The notes under the pieces were generated by a model. That model was not told the origin of the DNA and did no database searches. It saw nothing but the letters and a program-made list of their open reading frames with translations. From Bog-473 sp963779735 (GTDB lineage: Bacteria; Actinomycetota; Acidimicrobiia; Acidimicrobiales; RAAP-2), in assembly GCA_963779735.1 (NCBI GenBank), contig CAVZZJ010000002.1, positions 310,001 through 374,000 on the forward strand: a stretch of 64,000 bases of DNA, read 5' to 3'. A program made the translations under genes and the position numbers. Below, piece after piece: positions 8,055 through 16,934 of this stretch. Position 1 is the first letter of the stretch, and every line of letters begins with the position of its first letter.

Positions 8055-9508
8055 CAGCGCACCTGCCTTGGTAGGGAGAATTGGACTGTTTCTTCTGTCG
8101 TTCGGTGTTCGGTCACCGTCGCCGGACCCAGAGCACCGAGCGCGTCGATGACGCCGGTCACCAACGCGTCCGGCGCGGATGCGCCGGCGGTGAGCCCGAT
8201 GCTGGCGACCTCGCGGAGCCAGCCGAGGCGAAGTTCCGAGGCGTCCTCGATCAGCTCGGCACGGCAACCCCCCCGGCGCGCCACCTCGACGAGACGGGCG
8301 GCGTTGGAAGAGTTGGTCGAACCGACGATGAGCATGAGATCACAGAGATGCGCAAGTGCGCGCACGGCGTCCTGGCGGTTCTGCGTGGCATAGCAGATGT
8401 CGTTGGCCGCCGGGCCGACCAGCCGCGGGAATCGCCGCCGCAGCGCCGCGATCACCTCGTCGGTCTCGTCGGTCGAAAGGGTCGTCTGGGTGAGATAGGC
8501 GATCTCGTCTCCATCATCGAACGGCAGCTCCGCCACGTCTTCGGCTCTTTCCACGAGCCGGATTCGATCGACGGCCTCACCCATGGTCCCGACCACCTCC
8601 TCGTGCTCCGCGTGACCGATGAGGACGATCTGGTACTCCTGCGCGAGATATCGGCGCGCCTCATGGTGGACCTTGGCCACCAGGGGGCACGTGGCGTCGA
8701 TGACGGTCAGGTCTGGACGGTTCGCCGCCGCCGCGCGTACGGCGGGCGAGACCCCGTGCGCCGCCAGCACCACGGTGGCCCCGTCGGGAACGTGTTCGAG
8801 CTCGGCGACGAATATCGCCCCCCTGGTCTCCAGTTCGGCTACGACGTGGGCATTGTGGACGATCTGACGGCGTACGTACACCGGGCGGCCAAAGCGCTCG
8901 AGGGCGCGCTCGACGATTTCGATGGCGCGCTCGACGCCGGCGCAGAAGGAGCGCGGGCTGGCCAGGAGCACGTGGTGGGGACCGCTGGCCTGCGCCCAGT
9001 GCTCGAGCGACGCCCGAACTCCGAGAAATGTCCCGAGGGCACGCAGCCGGACGCCTATGCGCTCGCCCGCCTTGGCGCCGGCGATCGCCCGCACCGCCGC
9101 CATGGGGTGGTCGGGGAGCTCCAGAGCCAACCATGCGGACTCCGAGTCCCACGCCAGGGCACCGGCAGCCACCAGCTCTCGCGCCGTCTCATCCGAGACG
9201 TCCTCGGGAGAAGACACGATGGGCCCTGTCCGAACCTGGAGGCCTTGGTGACGGAGGTCGCTTGCCAAGAGGGAGGCCGCCGGAAGGGGTCTCGGCGGTG
9301 TCCCGTCCGTCGATCGCACCTCTGTCGCGACGACGAGTTCCCCCGGCCGGAGCTCAGGATCGAGGCCGTGGGCCAGACCGAACAGAGCCACCGGATCACC
9401 GGGGGCCAATGATCGGGGCATACGGGAGGCGCCGGCGGGTGCCCGCTCCCGGCCGACGATCATGATGCCGCCGCCGAGGGCCTCCACCTCGACCCGTTCC
9501 GCCGTCAT
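8054..9508 (-). CDS. ispH: Fusion of HpnG-like nucleosidase and IspH (HMBPP reductase)
   Basis: 484 aa, some 160 longer than usual IspH. Residues about 10-150 look like a nucleoside-phosphorylase fold: LFGLAHGLDPELRPGELVVA and GALAWDSESAWLA (compare the DMESA active-site region), as in HpnG, which removes adenine from adenosylhopane. Residues about 178-484 are IspH: FCAGVERAIEIV (Cys189), DATCPLVAKVHHE (Cys274), NDICYATQNRQ (Cys372), with spacing close to E. coli Cys12/96/197, plus GSTNSSNA. IspH makes IPP and DMAPP in the last MEP step. ATG at 9508 was chosen; an in-frame GTG at 9525 overlapping the shc stop is also possible. The stop overlaps the hpnH start. Confidence 0.88.
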   Translation of the reverse strand: MTAERVEVEALGGGIMIVGRERAPAGASRMPRSLAPGDPVALFGLAHGLDPELRPGELVVATEVRSTDGTPPRPLPAASLLASDLRHQGLQVRTGPIVSSPEDVSDETARELVAAGALAWDSESAWLALELPDHPMAAVRAIAGAKAGERIGVRLRALGTFLGVRASLEHWAQASGPHHVLLASPRSFCAGVERAIEIVERALERFGRPVYVRRQIVHNAHVVAELETRGAIFVAELEHVPDGATVVLAAHGVSPAVRAAAANRPDLTVIDATCPLVAKVHHEARRYLAQEYQIVLIGHAEHEEVVGTMGEAVDRIRLVERAEDVAELPFDDGDEIAYLTQTTLSTDETDEVIAALRRRFPRLVGPAANDICYATQNRQDAVRALAHLCDLMLIVGSTNSSNAARLVEVARRGGCRAELIEDASELRLGWLREVASIGLTAGASAPDALVTGVIDALGALGPATVTEHRTTEETVQFSLPRQVR

Positions 9509-9518
9509 CGCGGCGAGA

Positions 9519-11447
9519 TCAGCCACGGTCCCAGCCCCGGACGAACCGCCCCAACGCCATGACCGGGAAGACCAGGTGGTAGAGGTGATAGTTGATGTAG
9601 AAGTCGCCTGGAAAGCCGGTCCCGGTGAACCATGTCTCGTCCCACGTGCCGTCGACTCGCTGGGTGTCGACCAGAAAGTCGACACCTCGTTCGGCAACCG
9701 GACCCCGCTCACCGGCCGCGAGCAACGCCAGGAGGGCCCACGCGGTCTGGGACGCATTGGAGACGCCACGCCCACGGTAGTCGGCTTCGCGGTACGAGCG
9801 CAGGTCCTCTCCCCAGCCGCCGTCGTCGTTCTGACGGGATTCGATCCACGCCACGGCCCGGCGCACGGCGGGGTGGTCGGCGGGCACGCCCGCGGCGACG
9901 AGGGCAGGCACGACCGCACCGGTGCCGTACAGATAGTTTGCCCCCCAACGTCCGAACCACGATCCGTCTTCCTCTTGAGCCTCGAGCAACCAGGCGATCC
10001 CGCGCCCCGTGGCCCGCCCGTTGTACCCGAGGACCGACAACATCTCGATGACATGGGCGGTGACGTCGGCACTAGGGGGGTCGATGAGCTCACCGAAGTC
10101 GCAGAACGGCAGTTCGCGGCAGAGCGCTCGGGTGTTGTCGGCGTCGAAGGCCGCCCAGCCGCCGTCCCGGCACTGCATTCCCTCGGTCCAGGCCACGGCC
10201 CGATCGATCGCCCCTTTGTCGGGAACTCCGGCGCGGCGAAGAGCCAACACCACTTCTGCCGTGTCATCTACGTCTGGGTAGTTCTCGTTGGCGAACTCGA
10301 AGGCCCAGCCGCCCGGCTTCAGATTCGGCCGGCGCACGGTCCAGTCCCCTGGCACGGTGATCTCCCCTCCCAACAGCCACCGTCCGGCTCGGTCGAGGGC
10401 CGGGTCCTCCGGGGACACGCCGGCATCGGCCAGCGCAACGACGGCCAGCGCCGTATCCCACACCGGTGACTGGCATGCCTCGATCCGACGACCCGCCTCA
10501 TCCTCAATCGTGAAGCCGTCCAGGCCGGCGAGGCCCGCCTGCATGACCGGATGGTCCAACGCATAACCCTGGAGGTGCAGTGCCATGAGCGAGTACACCC
10601 AGGGCGGCTGAATCCCTCCCCACGATCCGTCCGCCTCTTGTCGCCGCACGATCCAGCGTTCCGCCGTGCGCAGCGAGAACCGTCGCAGCCATGCGACCGG
10701 CCGGCGCTCGTAGGAATGAAGCATCCGGTCCAGAAGGTCCAACCGTCCCGGCCATGCGGTGAGCGGACGCCGCGGGCGCGGGGCCGGGCCCATGTCCAAC
10801 TCGTCTATGTCGATGGAGAGCTCACGCACGGGACGGTGGGCGTTGATCACGGTGAGCGCCACCACGGTCTGGCGAGCCCAGCATCCGAAGTCGTAAATGT
10901 TGAGGGGGATCGACGGCGGGAGCAGCATGAGCTCGGGGGGGATGATCGGAAGGCCGTCCCACGGCCACTTGCCGAAAAGGGCCAGCCAGATCCGGGTGAA
11001 GACCCTGCTGGCCCCGATGCCGCCCTCCTGGCGGATGTACGCCGAGGCGCAGCGCATGTGGGGAGCGTCGGGCGTATCGCCCGCCAAACGGAGGGCCACG
11101 TACGCCTCAATGGTCGTCGAGAGATCCGCGGGACCGCCGAAGAAGTTGGCCCAGGTTCCGTCATCGCGCTGGCGGGAGCGGATCCAGCGCGCGGCGGCGG
11201 CCGTCTGTTTCTCCGTGCGGATGCCCAGGAACTGGCGCAGGAGGAGGTCCTCCGCGTCCATGGTGACGTTCGTCTCCAGCTCGCCTTTCCACCAGCCCTC
11301 CTCCCGCTGGCGCGCCATGAGTGCGGCGACCGCGCGGTCGAGACTCGCTTCGGCGAAGTCCGTCGGTCGCGGCGACGACGCAATGCGCCCGTCCCCCTCC
11401 GGCGGCGGCTCGGGCTCCAGGAGCGAGGAGGCGTGGAGCGAGGTCAC
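9519..11447 (-). CDS. shc: Squalene-hopene cyclase
   Basis: 642 aa, the usual length. Carries the catalytic DVDD (residues 392-395) in NENYPDVDDTAEV and several QW motifs such as QEEDGSWFGRWG, QNDDGGWGE and QEADGSWGG. It cyclises squalene to hopene/hopanol as a monotopic membrane enzyme. The start ATG overlaps the stop of the polyprenyl synthase gene (ATGA), consistent with translational coupling. Confidence 0.96.
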   Translation of the reverse strand: MTSLHASSLLEPEPPPEGDGRIASSPRPTDFAEASLDRAVAALMARQREEGWWKGELETNVTMDAEDLLLRQFLGIRTEKQTAAAARWIRSRQRDDGTWANFFGGPADLSTTIEAYVALRLAGDTPDAPHMRCASAYIRQEGGIGASRVFTRIWLALFGKWPWDGLPIIPPELMLLPPSIPLNIYDFGCWARQTVVALTVINAHRPVRELSIDIDELDMGPAPRPRRPLTAWPGRLDLLDRMLHSYERRPVAWLRRFSLRTAERWIVRRQEADGSWGGIQPPWVYSLMALHLQGYALDHPVMQAGLAGLDGFTIEDEAGRRIEACQSPVWDTALAVVALADAGVSPEDPALDRAGRWLLGGEITVPGDWTVRRPNLKPGGWAFEFANENYPDVDDTAEVVLALRRAGVPDKGAIDRAVAWTEGMQCRDGGWAAFDADNTRALCRELPFCDFGELIDPPSADVTAHVIEMLSVLGYNGRATGRGIAWLLEAQEEDGSWFGRWGANYLYGTGAVVPALVAAGVPADHPAVRRAVAWIESRQNDDGGWGEDLRSYREADYRGRGVSNASQTAWALLALLAAGERGPVAERGVDFLVDTQRVDGTWDETWFTGTGFPGDFYINYHLYHLVFPVMALGRFVRGWDRG

Positions 11448-12448
11448 CAGTCGCGCTCCGTCACGAAGCGGGCGATGGCCACCAGGTCTTCCTTGGGCTC
11501 GAGGGCGAGCGGCACGCGGTCCAGGGCAACCAGGGCCATGCGAAGGTGCTCGTCCGCCAGGGAGATGGTCTCCTCGCGGGCCCCTGATTGCTCTATCATC
11601 ACGCGCACCCGCTCCACGTCCGCCGGCGGCACCTCGCCATTGAGGAGCCTGAGCAGCTCGGGATGGTCCTCACCGTCACGGGAGAGCGCAATGGTCACCG
11701 GCAACGTCTTCTTGTGTTGGGAGAGGTCGCTGCCCACTGGCTTTCCGGTCCGCGAGGGTTCGCCCCAGATCCCCAGCAGGTCGTCAATGGCCTGAAAGGC
11801 GGTTCCGAGGTGTGACCCGTACTCGGCGAGGGCCTCGACGGTCTCGTCCGCTGCCCCGGCCAGGATCGCCCCGAGGGACACCGCGCACGAGAGCAGCGCT
11901 GATGTCTTCCCCAGCTCCATGGCGAGGCACTCCGCCACTGTTATCGACTGCCTCAGTTCGAAAGCCATGTCATCGGCTTGGCCGGCGATCATGAGCTGGG
12001 TCGCTTCGACGAGGCACCGAGCGGCGCGGACACGCTCAGCGGTTGGCTCGTCCAGCAGCACCTGAAGAGCCAGCGTGGCCAGCGCGTCCCCGACGATGAT
12101 GGCCGGGCCTATCCCGTACTCGCTCCACACTGTCGATCGGTGACGGCGCTCCTCGTCGCCATCGATGATGTCGTCGTGAATGAGGGAGAAGTTGTGGATC
12201 AGCTCAATGGCGACGGCGCCCGCCAGACCGGTCTCCTCTGGTGCCCCGGCGGCGGCGGCCGAGAGCAGTGAAAGGGCGGCACGCACGCGCTTCCCGCCAC
12301 CGGCCAGGTGGTGGTGCACGGCACCCTGCAGGGCGGGGCTCAGCCGGTCGACCGCTGCATCGAGCGCAGGAGCTACCACCCGCGCCGCCCGGGCCAGCGT
12401 CGCAGTCGCGCGGGCGTTGGCCTCGGGCGAGAGCGCAAACGTGGTCAT
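11444..12448 (-). CDS. Polyprenyl (farnesyl/geranylgeranyl-type) diphosphate synthase
   Basis: 334 aa, trans-isoprenyl diphosphate synthase. The first Asp-rich motif is in LIHDDIIDGDEERR and the second in FQAIDDLLGIWGE; GGGKRVRAAL binds the allylic/IPP diphosphates. In this operon the product is most plausibly farnesyl diphosphate for HpnC/HpnD, though chain length cannot be read by eye. The ATG at 12448 overlaps the hpnE stop and begins MTTFALSPEAN; an upstream extension in frame is not conserved. Confidence 0.92.
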   Translation of the reverse strand: MTTFALSPEANARATATLARAARVVAPALDAAVDRLSPALQGAVHHHLAGGGKRVRAALSLLSAAAAGAPEETGLAGAVAIELIHNFSLIHDDIIDGDEERRHRSTVWSEYGIGPAIIVGDALATLALQVLLDEPTAERVRAARCLVEATQLMIAGQADDMAFELRQSITVAECLAMELGKTSALLSCAVSLGAILAGAADETVEALAEYGSHLGTAFQAIDDLLGIWGEPSRTGKPVGSDLSQHKKTLPVTIALSRDGEDHPELLRLLNGEVPPADVERVRVMIEQSGAREETISLADEHLRMALVALDRVPLALEPKEDLVAIARFVTERDW

Positions 12449-13797
12449 GGCGCCACCCCTTCCAGGTGCCGAGGGGAGGAGGGTGCGCCACCGGCCAACA
12501 GGGCCTCGGCCGCGTTCCGGCCACTCAGCACCGCGCCCTCCATGGTGGCCGGCCATCCGGTGGAGCACCAGGCGCCAGCGAGAAAGAGCCCTCGGACCGC
12601 GGTACGGGGGGAGGGGCGAAGGGCTGCCGTTCCGGGTCCACCCCGGAACGTCGCGCTGCGCTCGCGCGTGACGACGCCGTCGAGGAGACGCGCCGTCCGA
12701 GCGATGGGAAGAAGGGCCTGGAGCGCGGCGAAGAAGGTCCGCACGAGCTGTGCCGAGGACACGGCGATGTACTCGTCCGCGGCCGACAGGGAGATGGAGA
12801 GGGTCTGGCCGTTGCGCACTCCACTCGACCCGGTGCGATCGAAGACGAACTGGATCGGCGAGTCGACGACGGCCGCCAGCGCCAGATCGGTCACCCGCCG
12901 GTCCAAGACCAGGTGGATATTGACGATCGGTGACTGGCCCAGGTCTCCTACGGAGGGGAGCAGGCCCTCGGGAACCAGCCGTTGCGCGACCTCGGGCGGC
13001 GTTGCGACCACCACGGCGTCAGCGACATGGGTCCGATCGTCCGTCACCACGTTGAAGGCGACGTCGCGCTGGGCAGAGATCGACTGCACCCTCCCGCCGA
13101 GCACCGTTTCCACACCGGCCTCGGACAGGGCCCGCAGGGAGCGCTCTCCGTGCAACTCGGAGAGCGGCACGATCGACCAACCGACGTCGCCGGCATCGCA
13201 CGAATCCAACAGGCCGGTCCGGAACACCTTCACGGCAAGGGCGAGTGATGCCTCCGACGCCGGCACGTTGAGTGTCGGCAGCGCGATGAGGTTCCACAGC
13301 CGCTCGATCGCCGCGTCCCGCTGGCCGTGACGGGACAACCAATCGGCGAAGGTGACGGTGTCGAGCGCGGGGTCATCGGGGTCAAGCCGGTTCAATGCCA
13401 GAGCCGGCCAGACCAATCGAATCCGATCGCCCAGCCCGAGGTGCCGATAGCGGGCCAGCGCCGGGGCGAGGTGCAGCGGAGCTCGCAGTGAGCTTCGAGT
13501 GATAGACGATCGGGTGCCGTCGGGCGAGAGCACGGGGATGTCCAGGCGCTCCTGCAGGTAGACGGCATCGGCCGCACCGATGCGATCGAGGAACCCTCGG
13601 TAGGAGGTGCAGCACCGCAGGAACACGTGTTGCCCGTTGTCAAACGACAAGCCATTGCGCTGGAAAGACCAGGTCAGCCCGCCGAGACGCTGTCGCCTCT
13701 CGAGAAGTGTGACCCCTGCCCCGGCATCGGCGAGGGTGAGGGCGGCGCTGATCCCCGCCAACCCGCCGCCGATCACCACCACCCGAGGAGCGGTCAT
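12445..13797 (-). CDS. hpnE: Hydroxysqualene reductase / squalene-associated FAD oxidoreductase HpnE
   Basis: 450 aa. N-terminal FAD-binding Rossmann motif VVVIGGGLAGISAALTLADAG and LLERRQRLGGLTWSF, and a C-terminal GLFLAGAWCSTGWPATMEGAVLSG typical of amine-oxidase-like FAD proteins. In the three-enzyme squalene route, HpnE reduces hydroxysqualene to squalene. The ATG at 13797 overlaps the hpnD stop (ATGA). Order hpnC-hpnD-hpnE matches known hopanoid clusters. Confidence 0.92.
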   Translation of the reverse strand: MTAPRVVVIGGGLAGISAALTLADAGAGVTLLERRQRLGGLTWSFQRNGLSFDNGQHVFLRCCTSYRGFLDRIGAADAVYLQERLDIPVLSPDGTRSSITRSSLRAPLHLAPALARYRHLGLGDRIRLVWPALALNRLDPDDPALDTVTFADWLSRHGQRDAAIERLWNLIALPTLNVPASEASLALAVKVFRTGLLDSCDAGDVGWSIVPLSELHGERSLRALSEAGVETVLGGRVQSISAQRDVAFNVVTDDRTHVADAVVVATPPEVAQRLVPEGLLPSVGDLGQSPIVNIHLVLDRRVTDLALAAVVDSPIQFVFDRTGSSGVRNGQTLSISLSAADEYIAVSSAQLVRTFFAALQALLPIARTARLLDGVVTRERSATFRGGPGTAALRPSPRTAVRGLFLAGAWCSTGWPATMEGAVLSGRNAAEALLAGGAPSSPRHLEGVAP

Positions 13798-14628
13798 GGT
13801 CGAGCACCGATCATGCACTTACCGGCGATCCACGCCTTCTGCGAAGCAGGCAACGACAGCCGGCGCTGCGTCACCGCGAGGGGATCACGTTCGATGTGCA
13901 CGAGCAGGCGGTGGTAGATCCCGGCCATGGCGCCGACGCAGGCACGGCTCCGCCGGTCCAGGAGGGGGAGCAACTGCAGGCCTCGTTCGAACCACTCATG
14001 CGCCCGAGCGCATTCGAAGGCGACCAGCTCGGCCAGATCCTCCGCGGCCCGAGAGGTCCGGTGGGCAACCGAGCGCAGCGGCATCGGCGGCCGGCAGGTA
14101 GACCCGGCCGTTGCGACGGTCCTCGAGAACGTCCCGAAGAATGTTGGTGAGCTGGAGAGCCACACCCAGGTCGTCGGCCAACTCGACCGCCCTCGGATCG
14201 GTGGTGCCGAACACGGCGAGCGAAAGCCGGCCGATGGACCCCGCGACCAGACGGCAGTAGCCAACCAGCTGGTCGAAGGTGGCGTAGGTGGTTCCGCCAA
14301 CGTCCATTTCGCATCCGTCGATCAGTTCGTCGAATGCGTCCAATGGAAGCTGGTAGCGGCGGGCCGCGGCGGCCAGGGCCACCAGCACGGGGTCGTTGCT
14401 CTCCGACGGTATCGGGTGGAGCTGCTCACGGACGCGGGCCAGTTCGATGAGCTTTTCGGCCGGTGCCGCCGTGCCATCGCCGATGTCATCGATCCTGCGG
14501 GCCAGGGCGTACACCGAGGAGAGGGCGTGGCGCTCGGGGACCCGCAACAACCGGATGCCGTAGCCGAAGTTCTTGGCCTCCCGGCGGGTGATCTCCTCGC
14601 AGGCCCGGTAGGCGGCGTCGGTGTTCAC
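13794..14628 (-). pseudogene. hpnD: Presqualene diphosphate synthase HpnD, split by a +1 frameshift
   Basis: A squalene/phytoene synthase-family gene. The GTG start overlaps the hpnC stop (GTGA). The first frame carries ARRIDDIGDG, the second Asp-rich region LRDVLEDRRNGRVYLP, then runs into a stop near 13996. The family C-terminus (DLAELVAFECARAHEWFERG, LPLLDRRSRACVGAMAGIYHRLL) continues in the next frame to 13794. Removing one G from the GGG at 14048-14050 (minus strand) restores a 277-aa protein reading GCPPDLSAAEDLAEL. The 835-bp length is one base over a codon multiple. HpnD converts farnesyl diphosphate to presqualene diphosphate, which the pathway needs, so a sequencing indel is quite possible. 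Confidence 0.85.
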
Positions 14629-15518
14629 CGGGACCGCTTCACCTGTGTTGTCGCGAGGCCTCCGACCAACCGCAGCGCGAGGCGGAGCGGCCGGGGCCGG
14701 CATGGCTGTACCAGTACCTCGTAGCCCGCCCCCTCCAGCGCGTCCAGCGCGGCCAGGCCCCCGGCTGCGAAGCCGCACACCGCGATCCGGGACTGGAAGG
14801 GGAGCTGCCGGGCCAAGGGGACGGCAGAGCCAAGGAGACGACGGGCCCGGCCGGCCTCGAACCGCAGAACCGTGCGAAGTGGCTGGCTGGTGCGCGGGGC
14901 GAGCAGGTCGACCTCGGCGCACCCGAGCGCCCGCATGTCGTTCTGAGGCAGGTAGATCCGACCGCGCTCCATGTCTTCGGCGATGTCCTGGAGGTGTTCA
15001 ACCACCTGCAGTCCGTTGCACACGTCGTCGGACAGAGCGATGCGGTCGGGGGTGCTCACCTCGAAGATGCGCAGCACCAGCTCACCCACCGGGGCGGCGG
15101 AAAGACCGCAGTAGTCGATCAGATCGGCGAACGACTCGTAGCGCGCCACGGACTGGTCGCGGCGGTTCGCCTCTATCAATCGACGAAAGGGCTCGAGCGG
15201 CAGCCCAAACCGCCGGATCGTGGGAGTCAACCGGACAAGCAGCGGATGGGTGGCGTCACCTCTGCCGGCGCGCACGAGCTCCGCGTCGAGCCAATCGAGC
15301 AGGGCGAGGCGGTCTCCCTCGGCCTCGTCACCGATGTCGTCGGCCAAACGTGCGAAGCCGTAGACCGCGAGAAGATGGGCCCGCACGGAGCGCGGGAGGA
15401 GCCGCGACGCCACGGGAAAGTTCTCCGCGCCCGACTGACGGAGGACCGCGTCGGTCCCCGGAAGGCCACCGGGAATCGACATCATCGTCCGTTTCGGCGC
15501 CAGCGATAGTTCGCTCAT
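14625..15518 (-). CDS. hpnC: Hydroxysqualene synthase HpnC
   Basis: 297 aa, squalene/phytoene synthase family. ENFPVASRLLPRSVRAHLLAVYGFARLADDIGDEA near residue 32 is characteristic of HpnC, with the first Asp-rich motif DDIGDE and a second in QDIAEDMERGRIYLP. It converts presqualene diphosphate to hydroxysqualene. It is first in the operon, with a recognisable promoter 28-56 bp upstream, and its stop overlaps the hpnD GTG. The first ten or so residues are variable, so MMSIPGG, 11 codons later, is an alternative start. Confidence 0.92.
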   Translation of the reverse strand: MSELSLAPKRTMMSIPGGLPGTDAVLRQSGAENFPVASRLLPRSVRAHLLAVYGFARLADDIGDEAEGDRLALLDWLDAELVRAGRGDATHPLLVRLTPTIRRFGLPLEPFRRLIEANRRDQSVARYESFADLIDYCGLSAAPVGELVLRIFEVSTPDRIALSDDVCNGLQVVEHLQDIAEDMERGRIYLPQNDMRALGCAEVDLLAPRTSQPLRTVLRFEAGRARRLLGSAVPLARQLPFQSRIAVCGFAAGGLAALDALEGAGYEVLVQPCRPRPLRLALRLVGGLATTQVKRSR

Positions 15519-15545
15519 AAAGTGAAAATGACCATCGATTCATTA

Positions 15546-15574
15546 TTGATATATGGGGGCCAACTTCGTGTCAA
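15546..15574 (-). promoter_or_regulatory. Probable promoter of the hopanoid operon
   Basis: On the minus strand, TTGACA (15574-15569) and TATCAA (15551-15546) are separated by 17 bp, a good match to a vegetative -35/-10 pair. Predicted transcription starts near 15539, about 20 bases before the hpnC ATG. No clear Shine-Dalgarno lies in that short leader. Confidence 0.55.
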
Positions 15575-15975
15575 ACAATGTAGTGACCGTAGTCGGGCGC
15601 CGAGCCGGGCGCGACGAGAACTCGACCATCGTGGCGCACACGTCGAGAGGCGAGTGATCATACGAACGTTTGCTCGGGCGCAGGCGGGACCGCACGCGGT
15701 ACGCCAATGGAGCGGTTCCGGCGGTGTCGCGGCGGGGCCGGATGTCGGCGAGGGAGCAGTCGTGGCATCGGCCCGCGAGCGGGCATCGGCGTCAAATATC
15801 GCACGGTTCGTTCTCGCAATGCAGCTGCAGGAAAGGTTGCTATTCCACCACGCCACAGGTCGGCGGGCGGCGGAGCCGGCGGGTTCGACGCGCCGAGGTT
15901 GCCGACGTCGTATCCTCGGCGTTGCAGTCGGCAGTTTCCATCTCGTCCTGCTGTTGAGCCACGGGAGGCACGACA
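15575..15975. other. Interval with no credible gene
   Basis: About 400 bp upstream of the hopanoid promoter. Open frames cross it on both strands, but I recognise no family in them and they lack convincing start sites. It would contain the promoter of the small gene starting near 15976. Confidence 0.5.
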
Positions 15976-16301
15976 ATGACCACCGGCGAGACTCGGTCCC
16001 CCTTGGCAGCGCTCACCTGCGCTCGGCAGGCATGGTGTGCGTTGGCCTCACGGTTGGCGCCCTGGGCTTCAACGCCTGCGGCGTCATCACCAAGGTCAAG
16101 AACGCCGTGCATGACATCAGGGGGAATAGAGCGACCATCGACGCCTTCACCACCAGACTGCAGTCGGGGGCGGCGACAACGTTCGAGGCAACGTATATGA
16201 CGACGGGCAGCGCGCCGGCCACGATCGTCTACGCGGTGCGGTCGATGTTCCAACTACCTCCCGGTGCCACGGTGACGACCGAACCGGGAGGATCCTCGTA
16301 G
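15976..16301 (+). pseudogene. Small lipoprotein-like gene, apparently frameshifted and short
   Basis: The recognisable part, from ATG 16032 (89 aa), begins with a hydrophobic run ending in FNACGVITKVKNAV, a weak lipobox-like Cys, followed by IRGNRATIDAFTTRLQSGAATTFEATYMTTG and an abrupt end. The best ribosome-binding site (GGGAGG) precedes the ATG at 15976, which is in another frame; a single missing base near 16000 would join MTTGETRSPL to the hydrophobic run and give a normal lipoprotein signal. The 326-bp span is not a codon multiple. It resembles short Acidimicrobiia exported proteins I cannot name. Either an assembly indel or a decaying gene. Confidence 0.45.
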
Positions 16302-16448
16302 CGCGACGCAGGGGCCCGGTCAGCTACGGCCTCGGCCAGGTAGCGGAGGCATGCTCGGTGGGGCGATCCGGGTGTTCGCCAGGTCGGGGCGAAGCCAGCC
16401 GGCGTGTCGTGATAGAAGTGTCGCACTCTCGACGCTTTGGAGCTCCTC

Positions 16449-16862
16449 ATGGACGATATGGAAGCCATCAAGCAGCTGAAGGCCCGCTACTTCCGCACGA
16501 TGGACACGAAGGACTGGGACGCCATGCGCCAGGTGTTCAGCGACGACGTCGTGATGGACACGACGGGGTCGGGCGGAGATGTAGTGGCGGGCGGCGACCG
16601 CTTTCTGGCGTTCCTGCGCGAGGCCCTCGACGGCGTGGTCACCGTCCACCATGGTCATACGCCAGAAATTGAGCTGACGTCGGCGACGACGGCCAGCGGC
16701 GTCTGGGCCATGGAGGACATGCTTCGTTGGCCCGACGGCCGGGAGCTGCACGGGTTCGGGCACTACCACGAGACCTACGAGAAGGGTGGGGGCGTCTGGC
16801 GGATCAAGTCCTCGACGTTGACCCGTCTGCGCATGGACATCACCGAGCCCGACCGGGGGTGA
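16449..16862 (+). CDS. SnoaL-like / NTF2-fold protein
   Basis: 137 aa. Begins MDDMEAIKQLKARYFRTMDTKDWDAMRQVFSDDVVMD, the classic opening of the SnoaL_4-type NTF2-like family, with later FGHYHETYEKGGGVWRIKSS. These small alpha+beta barrels act as cyclases, dehydratases, isomerases or ring-cleavage accessory proteins; the substrate cannot be told. GGAG six bases before the ATG fixes the start. A hydrolase gene follows 72 bp downstream on the same strand. Confidence 0.8.
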   Translation: MDDMEAIKQLKARYFRTMDTKDWDAMRQVFSDDVVMDTTGSGGDVVAGGDRFLAFLREALDGVVTVHHGHTPEIELTSATTASGVWAMEDMLRWPDGRELHGFGHYHETYEKGGGVWRIKSSTLTRLRMDITEPDRG

Positions 16863-16934
16863 GCGAGGCCTGCGGCCCTTGATGACCCGATCGGACGTTG
16901 CCTAGCCTGGCCGAGGCACGACAGAGGGGTGGGC

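Noticed and set aside
8081..9412. 443-codon plus-strand frame opposite ispH
   Set aside because: Antisense shadow of a clear gene, typical of high-GC DNA.
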